Source: Alistipes sp. UBA936 (lineage in GTDB: Bacteria > Bacteroidota > Bacteroidia > Bacteroidales > Rikenellaceae). From it: a stretch of 45,483 nucleotides of DNA. This document shows positions 9,027 through 18,700 of this stretch, one piece after another. Position numbers and translations under genes: made by a program. A model generated the notes under the pieces. It saw only the letters and a program-made list of their open reading frames with translations. It made no database searches and was not told where the DNA came from. Position 1 is the stretch's first letter, and each line of letters opens with the position of its first letter. The stretch spans positions 1 to 45,483 of the forward strand of contig DBDI01000004.1 in assembly GCA_002293505.1 (NCBI GenBank). Direction: 5' to 3'.

Positions 9027-9425
9027 TCAGCAGGGTTGGTGGGACTGCAAAATTTCCGCAGCGCGGGCAACGTCCGTCGGGCGGATAATAACGTTCGCGA
9101 CCTCGCCCTCGGAGAAGGCGTACATATATTCGATGAAGACCTGCTCGCGAGCCAATACCTCCAGAATACGGTGCATAGTACCGGGCTCGTTTGCGCAGGT
9201 GACGAGGAGCACGTCTGTCACGTTTACGCCGAAGTGAGCCTCCTTGAGGGCGCGGTGGGCCGCCTCGACATCCGAAACGATCATACGAAGGATTCCGAAG
9301 TCGGGAGTCTCGGCAAGGCTGAAAGCGGACATATTGATGCCGCCGACCTCCAGAATGCGGGTCACTTCGTTGATGCGCCCGGTGCGGTTCTCGATGAACA
9401 CGGAGAGTTGTTTTATCGTTTTCAT
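9027..9425 (-). CDS. Tandem ACT-domain protein linked to paaK
   Basis: 132 residues with two ACT modules: residues ~1-65 (KQLSVFIENRTGRINEVTRI) and ~70-132 (VLLVTCANEPGTMHRILEVL). ACT domains bind amino acids or related small molecules and regulate metabolic enzymes. Stand-alone double ACT proteins commonly sit beside phenylacetate-CoA ligase genes, as here. Its ATG overlaps the paaK stop (ATGA), so it is the last cistron of the aromatic-acid operon. I infer that it senses an aromatic amino acid or its acid. An imperfect hairpin (TGACA/TGTCA core, 9014-9029) overlaps the stop codon and may help end transcription. Confidence 0.85.
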   Translation of the reverse strand: MKTIKQLSVFIENRTGRINEVTRILEVGGINMSAFSLAETPDFGILRMIVSDVEAAHRALKEAHFGVNVTDVLLVTCANEPGTMHRILEVLAREQVFIEYMYAFSEGEVANVIIRPTDVARAAEILQSHQPC

Positions 9426-10723
9426 ACCAACTTACGATTATCAATTACACGTTTTGCCTTACCCTCGCTACGGGCGATAGTGCCAGGCTCGACAAGACGG
9501 ATGTCGGCCGCCAAACCTAGCACACTTTGCAGGCGGGCAGCGATTTTACGCTTCAACTCGACCATACGGTTGATCTCGTCGGAGTAAAATCCGTCGCGAA
9601 CCTCGACCTGGATCTGGAGCGTGTCGAGATTATTCACGCGGTCGACCACAAGGAGGTAGTGCGGTTCGAGCTCCTCGATCTCAAGGATCACACTCTCGAC
9701 CTGCGACGGGAAGAGGTTCACGCCACGGATGATAAGCATATCGTCGCTACGACCAACGATGCGGCTCATACGCACAGCCGTCCGCCCGCACTCACAGGGA
9801 GTGTCGTCTAGGGAGCAGAGGTCTTTGGTACGGTAGCGCAACAAGGGTATGCCCTCTTTTGTGAGGGTGGTGAAAACCAATTCGCCCTGCTCGCCGACGG
9901 GGAGTGGTTCCAGTGTGTCGGGTGAGACAATCTCGGGAAAGAAGTGGTCGTCGCCAATATGGGAGCCGTTCTTGAAGCCGCATTCGTACGACACGCCCGG
10001 GCCCATAATCTCGCTCAAGCCGTAGATGTTGTAAGCGTCGATGCCGAGTTTCGATTCGATCTCGCGGCGCATATTCTCAGTCCAAGGCTCGGCCCCGAAG
10101 ATACCGATGCGCAGGGCGAACTCCTCTCTCGGCATACCGCAATCGCGCAGAGCGTCGGCAAGGTAGAGAGCATAAGAGGGAGTGCAGGCCAGAGCCGTCG
10201 CCCCGAAGTCGTGCATCAGGGAGATGTGTTTGGCGGTGTTGCCGCTCGAAGTAGGAATAACCGTACCACCCATATGCTCCACGCCGTAATGCAGACCCAG
10301 GCCGCCGGTAAACAGTCCGTAGCCGTAACCCACCGAGACGATGTCGTTGCGGTCGGCGCCGAAAGCGGTCAGTGCGCGGGCAGTCATTTCAGACCACACG
10401 GCAAGGTCACCGCGGGTGTAACCCACAACGGTAGGCTTACCGGTCGTACCGCTCGAAGCGTGCAGCCGGACGATCTCGCTCATAGGCACGGCGAATAGGT
10501 CGTAGGGGTAGTTGTCGCGCAGGTCTTGTTTGGTGGTGAAAGGCAAGCGGGTAATGTCGTCGATGGAGCGAATGTCGCGCGGAGCAACGTCCATTTGCTG
10601 CATCTTGTTGCGGTAGAACGGCACGCTGTGGTAGACACGCTCGACGAGCTTACGAAGCCGCTCACCCTGCATCCGCCGTTTATCCGCGGAAGACATACAC
10701 TCTTTGGGTTGGTTCCAGATCAT
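9422..10723 (-). CDS. paaK: Phenylacetate-CoA ligase family protein
   Basis: 433 residues, the usual PaaK size. It is an adenylate-forming enzyme that joins arylacetates to CoA using ATP, or runs in reverse to make ATP from arylacetyl-CoA. Visible motifs: the phosphate loop SSGTTGKPTVVGYT near residue 95, YGLSEIMGPG, YRTKDL, and the hinge/lysine region RIVGRSDDMLIIRGVNLFP. The start MIWNQPKE at 10723 overlaps the aminotransferase stop (ATGA); 29 codons upstream in the same frame are shadow. Next to iorAB it is expected to convert phenylacetyl-, 4-hydroxyphenylacetyl- or indoleacetyl-CoA. Confidence 0.92.
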   Translation of the reverse strand: MIWNQPKECMSSADKRRMQGERLRKLVERVYHSVPFYRNKMQQMDVAPRDIRSIDDITRLPFTTKQDLRDNYPYDLFAVPMSEIVRLHASSGTTGKPTVVGYTRGDLAVWSEMTARALTAFGADRNDIVSVGYGYGLFTGGLGLHYGVEHMGGTVIPTSSGNTAKHISLMHDFGATALACTPSYALYLADALRDCGMPREEFALRIGIFGAEPWTENMRREIESKLGIDAYNIYGLSEIMGPGVSYECGFKNGSHIGDDHFFPEIVSPDTLEPLPVGEQGELVFTTLTKEGIPLLRYRTKDLCSLDDTPCECGRTAVRMSRIVGRSDDMLIIRGVNLFPSQVESVILEIEELEPHYLLVVDRVNNLDTLQIQVEVRDGFYSDEINRMVELKRKIAARLQSVLGLAADIRLVEPGTIARSEGKAKRVIDNRKLV

Positions 10724-12045
10724 TTGGTTTGGATTTTGTGGTCCTGGTTGAAGGCGGCGAGGCGCTCGTCGAGCGTTGCGAAAAGAGGCTCGGTCATACG
10801 TGACGAGCAAGCGCGGACACCCGGTTGGTCGCTGCCGGTAGTGGAGAGGGCGATGGAGCTGACCCCGTAGAGGAGCAACTCTGACATCAGTTCCCCGCAG
10901 GATAGGTCGCCGTAACCGATGGTGAAGAAGAATCCGTCGGCGATGGGGCGGTCGATATCGCGGTCGTAAACCACGCGGAAGCCGTGGCGCTCGAAGATAT
11001 CCTTCATCCGACGCGCGCGGCGGGCGTATTCGCGAGTCTCGGCCACGAAGTCGAGTATACCGTCCGACGCAGCCCGAAGCATCGCCGCATAACCGAATTG
11101 GGTGGAGTGGGTAACACCGGAAGTGATCATATAGAGGATCGAAGCGGTCAGCGTAGGCCCGAACACCCCCGAACCGGAGTAACGCGCTGCCAGGGCCTCG
11201 AACCGCCGCCCGAAAAGCTTGTCGGAAATCGCGATGAACGCGGCCCGCTGCCCTGCATAAGAGAATATCTTCGACGAGGAGAGCATAAGGATGTAATTGT
11301 CCGTGTAACGAGCGACAGTCGGGACGAACGGGGCCTCAAACGGTCGGCCGAAGTCGGTGCGAAAGTCCATCCCGAAGTAGGCAAGGTCTTCCAGAACTAT
11401 GGCGTCGTACTTCGTGGCCAACTCGCCGATAGTCTGCAGTTCAGTCTCAGTCAGCGAAATCCAGGCGGGGTTGTTTGGGTTGGAGTAGATGATCGCAGCG
11501 ATGCGGCCGGAAGCAAAGTAAGGCTCCATCTTGGCGTGAAGACCCTCGCCGCGGTGGTCGTGGATGTCGAACTGCTCCCAACGGAGGCCCAGAACGCGAA
11601 GCTGCGACTTCTGGATCGGAAAACCCGGGTCGATGAACAGAACAGTATCTTTAACGGGGTCCCTTTGGCAGCAGGCAATGAACGACCCGAACGAACCGGC
11701 AACGGAACCGGTAACGGGAACACACGAGGAGGGCGAAACATCGACGTCGAGAAACGCACGAACGAACCGCGATGCCTCGGTTTTGAGTTCCGGAACTCCC
11801 TCGGCCGGAGGGTAGATGGCGGGCGCGGAGGTGTCGAGAGCGGCTTTCTCGGCCTCGGTACCAATACGGCAAGGCTCCAGGCCGGGAACGCCCTGATCCA
11901 TACGGATAAAAGGTATGCCCGTGGCCTCTTCGAGTCGGCGAGCGATCAGCACGACCTCGCCGATGGTGGCATTCTCCAACCGCGGGATGCCCAACTCGGC
12001 AACCACCTGATCGACCAACGCCTTATTATATATGGTATGTGTCAT
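10720..12045 (-). CDS. Class I/II pyridoxal-phosphate aminotransferase
   Basis: 441 residues, fold-type I. It has the SNPNNPAW substrate/cofactor loop, DLAYFGMDF (Asp/Tyr contacting the cofactor) and the PLP lysine in SSSKIFSYAGQR. It overlaps iorB by 20 bases and paaK by 4, so it belongs to the same operon. In this setting it should remove the amino group from aromatic amino acids to give arylpyruvates, the substrates of IorAB. The omega-amidase-like gene in the same operon raises the possibility that a glutamine/2-oxoglutaramate pair is used; that is inference. Confidence 0.85.
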   Translation of the reverse strand: MTHTIYNKALVDQVVAELGIPRLENATIGEVVLIARRLEEATGIPFIRMDQGVPGLEPCRIGTEAEKAALDTSAPAIYPPAEGVPELKTEASRFVRAFLDVDVSPSSCVPVTGSVAGSFGSFIACCQRDPVKDTVLFIDPGFPIQKSQLRVLGLRWEQFDIHDHRGEGLHAKMEPYFASGRIAAIIYSNPNNPAWISLTETELQTIGELATKYDAIVLEDLAYFGMDFRTDFGRPFEAPFVPTVARYTDNYILMLSSSKIFSYAGQRAAFIAISDKLFGRRFEALAARYSGSGVFGPTLTASILYMITSGVTHSTQFGYAAMLRAASDGILDFVAETREYARRARRMKDIFERHGFRVVYDRDIDRPIADGFFFTIGYGDLSCGELMSELLLYGVSSIALSTTGSDQPGVRACSSRMTEPLFATLDERLAAFNQDHKIQTK

Positions 12046-12601
12046 ATCCGGTTTGGAGAGCTTTCAGGTTCATTTCAACAACCCCCTCGCCCTTACGGCC
12101 GAAGACGCGGCGAACGGCCTCTTGCAACGACGGGAAATCGAGCCCGAGTACCCTCGCCGCGGCGCCCAACAAGACAATGTTGGCGGCGCGGGAAACGTCG
12201 GCGGAAGCGGAGACGGCCTCAACGTCGAAGACTCGAGAGTGAGGCAGGGCGTTCAGTTCGGCGAGCAGGGTGCCGAGCTCGGGATAGGTGGGAATATTGA
12301 CAACGGGAGTGGAACTGGCGACAACCCAACCATCGGGCCGAAGCCACGAAACGTAACGAAGAGCCTCCATCGGTTCGAGAGAGATAATCAGGTCGGCCCC
12401 GCCGCGGGGAATGAGGTCGGAGTGAATCGGCGCCGAAGAGATACGCAGGTTGGAGTGGACGTCGCCCCCACGCTGGCTCATACCGTGAACCTCCGCCTGT
12501 TTAATGTGCAGCCCGGCAGTCAGAGCAGCCTCGCCGATTACAGCCGCGATCGAAAGAATGCCCTGACCGCCGACGCCAGAAAGGATTATGTCTTTTTTCA
12601 T
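12026..12601 (-). CDS. iorB: Indolepyruvate:ferredoxin oxidoreductase, beta subunit
   Basis: 191 residues, the normal size of IorB. It is a single pyruvate-ferredoxin-oxidoreductase gamma-type domain starting with GVGGQGILSIAAVIGEAAL, the CoA-interacting loop region. With IorA it decarboxylates arylpyruvates oxidatively to arylacetyl-CoA, passing electrons to ferredoxin. The ATG overlaps the iorA stop (ATGA), as is common for partner subunits made in equal amounts. Confidence 0.92.
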   Translation of the reverse strand: MKKDIILSGVGGQGILSIAAVIGEAALTAGLHIKQAEVHGMSQRGGDVHSNLRISSAPIHSDLIPRGGADLIISLEPMEALRYVSWLRPDGWVVASSTPVVNIPTYPELGTLLAELNALPHSRVFDVEAVSASADVSRAANIVLLGAAARVLGLDFPSLQEAVRRVFGRKGEGVVEMNLKALQTGYDTYHI

Positions 12602-14169
12602 CGTTTACGTTTCAGGGTTTGGATACACTCGCGGCGGGGAATGATGACCGACACACCGGGGTGGTCGATCTCTTCTTGGATCGTGCGGCGGATCTGGTCG
12701 CGGTTTTTGGGCAACGGAACGACGGTACGAACGTGAGCCGGGTCGACCCCGACGCCGAGGCAGATCGCCTCCAGACGGCCCGTACCCGCCGAGTCCTGAC
12801 CGCCGGTCATAGCCGTGGTGAGGTTATCGGAGATTATCACAGTGATATTCGAGTGGGAGTTCACCGCGTCCAACAACCCGGTGATACCCGAGTGGGTGAA
12901 GGTCGAGTCGCCGATAACAGCAACGGACGGGAACAACCCGGCGTCGGCAGCCCCCTTGGCCATAGTGATCGAAGCGCCCATATCGACGCAGGAGTCTATC
13001 GCGCGAAAGGGAGGCAGAGCGCCGAGGGTGTAACAACCGATGTCGCTAAAGACCTTGGCGTCGGGGTGGTCGGCAATCACCTCGTTGAGGATTTCGTAAA
13101 CATCGCGGTGGCCGCAACCGGCACAAAGAGCGGGCGGGCGGGGAACGACGCTGGAGCTCGGAGCAAAGTGGTTTCCGAACGGAAGGCCGAGAGCAGCGCG
13201 AACGTTGTCGGGAGTGAGCTCGCCAGCACGAGGAACCTCGCCCGAAAGGCGACCGCGAACTTTGCCCGACGTGTCGAGCAGTCCGCGAAGCTGCTCCTCG
13301 ACGAACGGCTGGCCATCCTCCAGCACCAACACCTCGTCGCACTCATCCATCAGACGGCGAACAAGGTCGCGCGGCAAGGGGTATTGAGAGACCTTAAGCA
13401 CCGTACGATCGGGCTTGCCGTCGAGAGCCTCCATCAGGTAGTTATGAGCAATCCCACAAGCGACGACCCCTTTGCTACCGCCGGGAGTGTAACCGTTGAA
13501 AGGCGAGACAGCGGAAAGGCGTTCAAGGTCGTCCTGTGCAGCGAGGAGTTCGCCGTAACGTCTACGCGCATTCACGGGAAGAAGCACCCAACGAGAGCGA
13601 TCCTCGGGAAACGAAACGGGAGCAGGCGGGCAGGCGGGTGCGGTCGAAACCACCGCGCGAGAGTGGGCCATACGAGTAGTGATACGCAGCAAAACGGGCA
13701 GGCGCACATCTTCCGACAGTTCGAAAGCCACGCGAACCATATCGTAAGCCTCCTGCTGGGACGACGGCTCGAAAACAGGCACGAGGGCAAAGCGGCCGTA
13801 GAAGCGCGAATCCTGCTCGTTCTGGGAAGAGTGCATCGACGGATCATCGGCAACAACAACCACGAGTCCCCCGTGGGTACCCGTCATAGCCGAACCGACA
13901 AAAGCGTCCGCAGCGACGTTCAGCCCGACGTGTTTCATACAAACCAAAGCCCGGCGGCCGACGTAAGAGACGCCCAGAGCAGCCTCCATAGCCGTTTTTT
14001 CATTAGTACACCAGTCGGAATGCACGGCGGCGGCGAGTGGCGAACGCTGGATATATTCGGTGATCTCGGTCGAGGGAGTGCCCGGGTAGGCGTACACCCC
14101 CGAGATACCGGCGTGCAGGGCCGCGAGCGCAATCGCCTCGTCGCCAAGCAAAAGTAGTTTCTCTTTCAA
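12598..14169 (-). CDS. iorA: Indolepyruvate:ferredoxin oxidoreductase, alpha subunit (TTG start)
   Basis: 523 residues. The N-terminal transketolase-type pyrimidine domain begins LLLLGDEAIALAALHAG with VYAYPGTPSTEITEYI. The thiamine-diphosphate domain has ALCAGCGHRD and a GDSTFTHSG...DN magnesium/TPP motif near residues 410-445. The start codon is TTG, overlapping the upstream TGA (TTGA); it gives the conserved KEKLLLLG start and there is no ATG nearby. The protein ends at RRECIQTLKRKR and lacks the C-terminal double 4Fe-4S ferredoxin domain seen in longer archaeal IorA, so electrons must leave by another route. Confidence 0.92.
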   Translation of the reverse strand: MKEKLLLLGDEAIALAALHAGISGVYAYPGTPSTEITEYIQRSPLAAAVHSDWCTNEKTAMEAALGVSYVGRRALVCMKHVGLNVAADAFVGSAMTGTHGGLVVVVADDPSMHSSQNEQDSRFYGRFALVPVFEPSSQQEAYDMVRVAFELSEDVRLPVLLRITTRMAHSRAVVSTAPACPPAPVSFPEDRSRWVLLPVNARRRYGELLAAQDDLERLSAVSPFNGYTPGGSKGVVACGIAHNYLMEALDGKPDRTVLKVSQYPLPRDLVRRLMDECDEVLVLEDGQPFVEEQLRGLLDTSGKVRGRLSGEVPRAGELTPDNVRAALGLPFGNHFAPSSSVVPRPPALCAGCGHRDVYEILNEVIADHPDAKVFSDIGCYTLGALPPFRAIDSCVDMGASITMAKGAADAGLFPSVAVIGDSTFTHSGITGLLDAVNSHSNITVIISDNLTTAMTGGQDSAGTGRLEAICLGVGVDPAHVRTVVPLPKNRDQIRRTIQEEIDHPGVSVIIPRRECIQTLKRKR

Positions 14170-14951
14170 TGCAGGTCGGGAATTAAAAATTCATCGGCGT
14201 CGCTGAGTGCGGGAAACTTCGCGCGAAAAGCCCTCAAGGCTTCGAGGTCGGTCTCGCAAGCAACGGCCTGTTCTGTGTCGGGATCGGCGGCGGCGAGAGT
14301 ATCCCCCTTGAAGCCAACCAAGGCCGTACCGCCGCTGTACGAAGCGAACGGGTCGGAACCGGCGCGGTTAACCCCAACGGCGAAGCAAACGTTCTCGATA
14401 GCGCGGGCGCGCAGCAGAGTGTTCCAAGGGTGGATGCGGACGGTCGGCCAACTGGCAACGTAGAGCACCATATCGTAATCGCCACGATTACGGGCGAAGA
14501 CCGGGAATCGCAGGTCGTAACAAACTTGCAGCAAGATTCGCCAACCGCGCCAACAGACAACGACGCGCTCGGAGCCGGGAGTGTAACGCTCGTGCTCGCC
14601 GGCAAAGGAGAACAAGTGGCGCTTGTCGTACTGGGTATAAGTACCGTCGGGCCGGGCAAAGTAGAAGCGGTTGAAGTAACGACCATTCTCCTCAACGGCA
14701 ACGCTACCGGCAACGGCGGCATCGAGGCGGGCGGCGGTGGCAAGCATCCAGCGAAGGGTCTCCCCTCCCCCGGGCCCGGAGACAGGTTCGGCAGCACCCG
14801 CAGGTTCGACTACGAAGCCGGTAGTGAACATTTCGGGCAGGACGACAAGGTCGAGTGGCCCGGAATGGGAGTCTATGAGGCGCTCGGCTTGGGCGCGGTT
14901 CTCCTCGGGGTCGAGCCAGCGCGGATCGGTTTGGAGCAGGAGCAGTTTCAT
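14166..14951 (-). CDS. Carbon-nitrogen hydrolase, omega-amidase (YafV/Nit2)-like
   Basis: 261 residues from the start MKLLLLQTDPRW. The nitrilase triad is visible: Glu in VVLPEMFTTGF, Lys in YDKRHLFSFAGEHE and Cys in LLQVCYDLRFP. The YDKRHLF...GEHERYTPG region is typical of the YafV/omega-amidase branch, which hydrolyses 2-oxoglutaramate or 2-oxosuccinamate left by glutamine or asparagine transaminases. That suits its place in an operon with an aminotransferase. The ATG overlaps the DUF2461 stop (CGATGA) and its stop overlaps the iorA start. The in-frame extension upstream of 14951 lies inside DUF2461 and was not used. Confidence 0.85.
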   Translation of the reverse strand: MKLLLLQTDPRWLDPEENRAQAERLIDSHSGPLDLVVLPEMFTTGFVVEPAGAAEPVSGPGGGETLRWMLATAARLDAAVAGSVAVEENGRYFNRFYFARPDGTYTQYDKRHLFSFAGEHERYTPGSERVVVCWRGWRILLQVCYDLRFPVFARNRGDYDMVLYVASWPTVRIHPWNTLLRARAIENVCFAVGVNRAGSDPFASYSGGTALVGFKGDTLAAADPDTEQAVACETDLEALRAFRAKFPALSDADEFLIPDLH

Positions 14952-15649
14952 CGCGAAGCCTCCTTTTCGTTCATCGCCCACTCGACCGCGCGGTTCAACA
15001 GGTCGTTCAGGGCTTTGGTTTTGCGGAACTCGGCAAGGACGCGGTCGAGAAAGTTCTCCGAAAGAACGTCCTTTAGAGAGAATCGCTGCACAACGTAAAT
15101 ATCCTTGAGCTTCAACAGTTCCTCGAACGGCGAACCGCTCTGGTCGGCGAAATCCTTAGGCAGGCGTTTGAGCTTGGCGGTCTGGTCGAGTTCAAATCCG
15201 CGAGCCGACTCGACAGCCGAAACGATTGCCGCTCCGTTGTCCACGATCTCCTCGCGAACGCTTTTCAACACCTCGGGTGAGGGACAGTATAATCCGGTCG
15301 AGATGAGGCTGCCGCCCGACCACGAACCCTCGTCGGGAACGGGCTCGATGTGGAAGTAATAACCAGACCAACCGGCCTTCTTACCGTGGGGAGCGACGTA
15401 GGCGCCCATATAGTTTTTGTAGGGCCGTTTGTCGTGGCTGAAGCGCACGTCGCGGTAGATGCGGTAAGTGCAATCCTTAACGGATAGGCCGGCAACGGAA
15501 GGGTCGAACACCGAGATGCCTTCGATGAGGCGGGCGGTGAGCTGCTCGAAGCGAGCCAGTGCAACCTTGTACTCCGCCTTGTGGACCTCGAACCATTCGC
15601 GGTCGTTGTGGGCACTCAGGGCGGTCAAAAAATCTACAACCTGTTTCAT
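14948..15649 (-). CDS. DUF2461 family protein
   Basis: 233 residues. It matches DUF2461 (TIGR02453): FLTALSAHNDREWFEVHKAE at the start, DCTYRIYRDVRFSHDKRPYK and the GKKAGWSGYYFHIEP core. The function of this widespread family is not established. It is the first cistron of the seven-gene aromatic-acid operon, coupled to the omega-amidase-like gene by an ATGA overlap. A -7 box ends only seven bases before its ATG, so the mRNA is probably leaderless or nearly so. Confidence 0.9.
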   Translation of the reverse strand: MKQVVDFLTALSAHNDREWFEVHKAEYKVALARFEQLTARLIEGISVFDPSVAGLSVKDCTYRIYRDVRFSHDKRPYKNYMGAYVAPHGKKAGWSGYYFHIEPVPDEGSWSGGSLISTGLYCPSPEVLKSVREEIVDNGAAIVSAVESARGFELDQTAKLKRLPKDFADQSGSPFEELLKLKDIYVVQRFSLKDVLSENFLDRVLAEFRKTKALNDLLNRAVEWAMNEKEASR

Positions 15650-15656
15650 AACTCGG

Positions 15657-15664
15657 CAAAGGTA
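15657..15664 (-). promoter_or_regulatory. Promoter of the aromatic-acid operon, next to the start codon
   Basis: On the minus strand TACCTTTG (TAnnTTTG) lies seven bases before the DUF2461 ATG. TTTC sits 20 bases further upstream (15685-15688), a 3/4 match to the TTTG -33 element at normal spacing. The transcript would start within a few bases of the ATG. Confidence 0.65.
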
Positions 15665-15677
15665 TTAATAAAAAACG

Positions 15678-15685
15678 TATATTTG
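15678..15685 (+). promoter_or_regulatory. -7 box of the S41 peptidase gene
   Basis: TATATTTG fits TAnnTTTG, 25 bases before the ATG at 15711. It is divergent from the operon promoter at 15657-15664, and the two boxes are only 13 bases apart. Confidence 0.6.
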
Positions 15686-15710
15686 AAATCCGAAACTAAC
15701 CGAACCAATT

Positions 15711-18700
15711 ATGAAAAAATTCTTACTAAGCTCGCTGGCGGTCATCCTGACAGCAACTTACACAGCCGGTGCACAAGACGAGATGCGCCTGATGAGATTC
15801 CCGACAACCAACGGAGAGGAGATCGTTTTCAGCTATGCGGGCGACCTGTACAGGGTGGACGCAGCGGGAGGAGACGCCGTGAGGCTGACCTCGCACATAG
15901 GATACGAGATGTTCCCACACATCTCGCCGGACGGAAAAACCATAGCCTTCACGGGTCAGTACGACGGCAACACGGAGGTCTACACCATTCCGGTGACGGG
16001 AGGAGAGCCGATAAGGGTGACCTACACCGAAACCAACTCGCGAGACGACATAGGCGACCGGATGGGGCCGAATAACATTGTGATGGGGTGGACGCCCGAC
16101 GGACGAGACATACTGTACAGGAACCGAGTGGGAGGCAGCTTCGTGGGCAAGCTCAAGCTCGTGAGCGCGGACGGAGGGCTTTCGCGGGAGGTGCCGCTGC
16201 CCGAAGGAGGTTTCGCAAGCTACTCACCCGACGGAAAACAACTGGCGTACAACCGGGTGATGAGGGAGTTCCGCACCTGGAAGTACTATCGCGGCGGGAT
16301 GGCAGACGATGTATGGGTGTGGGATCCGGCAGCGAAAAAAGTGACCAACATTACCGAGAACCCGGCGCAGGATATATTTCCGATGTGGGTGGGCGAAGTG
16401 ATCTATTTCGCCTCCGACCGCGACAGGACGATGAACATCTTCGCGCACGACACCCGAACGGGTCGGACGGAGAAGGTGACGAATTTCACGGAGTATGATG
16501 TGAAGTTCCCGACGGCGGGAGCGGGAATGATAGTCTTCGAGAACGGAGGCTACATATACAAGCTGAACACGGCTGACAGGCGCTGTGAGAAGGTTACGAT
16601 CAAGCTGGCGGCGGACAACGTCTATGCGCGAAACGAGATCAAGAACGGAGCCGACTACATTCGCGGAATGGATCTCTCGCCCGACGGAACGAGACTGGCG
16701 GTGACGACGAGAGGCGAGGTGTTCGACGTACCGGCAACAACGGGAGTAACGCGAAACATCACCCGAACCTCGGGAGCCAACGAACGCTCGGCACGGTGGT
16801 CGCCGGACGGAAAGCACGTGGCGTACATATCGGACAGGACGGGAGAGACCGAACTGTGGCTGCAGGCGGCCCAGGGAGGAGAACCGGTGCAGTACACAAC
16901 TGCGAACGACAGCTACATCACGAACCTGGAGTGGGCGCCCGACAGCAAGAGCATAGTCTACACAGACCGCAAGAACCGCATCCGGATCGTGGATATCGCG
17001 ACGAAGGCGGTGACCACGCCGGTGGAAGACCCGGCCGGAGCGCCGCGCGGGGTAACATTCTCGCCCGACGGCAGGTGGCTGGCGTACTCGCGGGTCGCGC
17101 CGAACAGGTTCCAAGTGGTGTATTTGTACAACATCGCCCAAAGAAGAGAGTACGCCGTGACGGACAAGTGGTACGACTCGACGGGGCCGGTGTTCAGCTC
17201 GGATGGGCGGTATCTGTACTTCTCCTCGGAGCGCGACTTCAATCCGGTATATGGTTCGACCGAGTGGAACCACACGTATAACAATATGGGTGGGCTGTAT
17301 ATGGCCCTGCTGGCGAAAGCAACCCCGTCGCCGTTCCTGGGCAAAGATCCGGTGGTGAACGCGCCGAAAGCCGAATCCCCCAAAGAACCGGTCGGAGGAG
17401 TTGTTGTGCACGTCGATGCGGAAGGACTGGGGGACAGGATAGTCCGAGTACCGGTCGAAGGTCAGAGGGCGATCTACGCCTCGGGAACGAAAGTGTGGTA
17501 CGGAGCAGGCCGCGGGAGTGTGAGGGTGTATGACTTGGTGAGTGAGAAGGACGAGGAGGTGGTGCAGGGAATGATGAGCGTGGCGAGGGGCGGAAAGAAA
17601 GCCGTCGTGGCAAAGGCTGGAGAGTACTATGTGGTCGACCTGCCGGAGGGAACCGTGAGTCTGAAGGAGGCGGTCAATGTGGCCGATATGAAGATCGCGG
17701 TAGACTACGCTGCCGAGTGGGCGCAAATCTTCGACGAATCGTGGAGGGCGTTCCGCGACGGGTTCTATGTGGCAAATATGCACGGGGTAGATTGGGTCGC
17801 GATGAAGCAAAAATATGGGCAGATGTTGCCTTATGTGAAGAACCGACTCGACCTGAGCTACCTTATAGGCGAGATGATAGGAGAGCTCAACGTAGGTCAC
17901 ACGTATGTGAATCCGGGCGAAGCGCCGCGGGCCGAAAGACTGCTGACGGGTATGCTGGGGGCAGAGTTCTCGCGAACGGAGGAAGGCTACTTCCGGATAG
18001 ATAAGATAATCCCGGGGACCTCGTGGGACAAGAGTGTACGCTCGCCTCTGGATGAACCAGGGCTGGGAGTGGTCGAGGGTGAGTACATCGTGGCGGTGGA
18101 CGGAGTGTCGACAACGACGGTGAAAGATATCTATGCATTGTTGGTGGGCAAAGCGGGAGTACTGACCGAGCTAACTATCAACGCCCATCCTCGAGCCGCC
18201 GGGACGCGAAAAGTAGTCGTCACGCCCATAGCCGACGAACACCCCATACGCCACTGGAACTGGGTGCAGGGAAATCTGCGAAAGGTGGAAGAAGCGACGG
18301 GAGGCAGAGTGGGATATGTCTACATTCCGGATATGGGCCCAGAAGGGCTGAACGAGTTCTCAAAGCATTTCTATCCGCAACTGGACAAGGAGGCGCTGAT
18401 CGTAGACGACCGGGCGAACGGCGGAGGAAACGTCTCGCCGATGATACTGGAACGGTTAGCGCGTGAGCCGTACCGACTAACGATGAATCGGCACACAACG
18501 ATGACGGGAACAATCCCTGAATCGACGCTGGTGGGGCCGATGGTGTGTTTGATCAACAAGTACTCCGCCTCGGACGGCGACCTGTTCCCCTACGGGTTCC
18601 GGGCGCTGGGGCTGGGCAAGCTGATTGGGACAAGAACCTGGGGCGGAATCGTGGGCATCTCGGGCTCGCTACCCTACATCGACGGGCAGGATATCCGAGT

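Noticed and set aside
9014..9029. Hairpin at the end of the ACT gene as a strong terminator
   Set aside because: Only a 5-bp perfect core, it overlaps the stop codon and has no T-tract. Kept only as a remark in the ACT entry.
10984..12300. Long open frames on the plus strand opposite the aminotransferase, iorB and iorA genes (also 12619-14157)
   Set aside because: They are Arg/Gly-rich shadow frames in GC-rich coding DNA. The minus-strand genes have full family motifs and overlapping starts and stops.
16224..17900. 558-codon minus-strand frame opposite the S41 peptidase
   Set aside because: Antisense shadow of repeated propeller codons; no start signal or motif.
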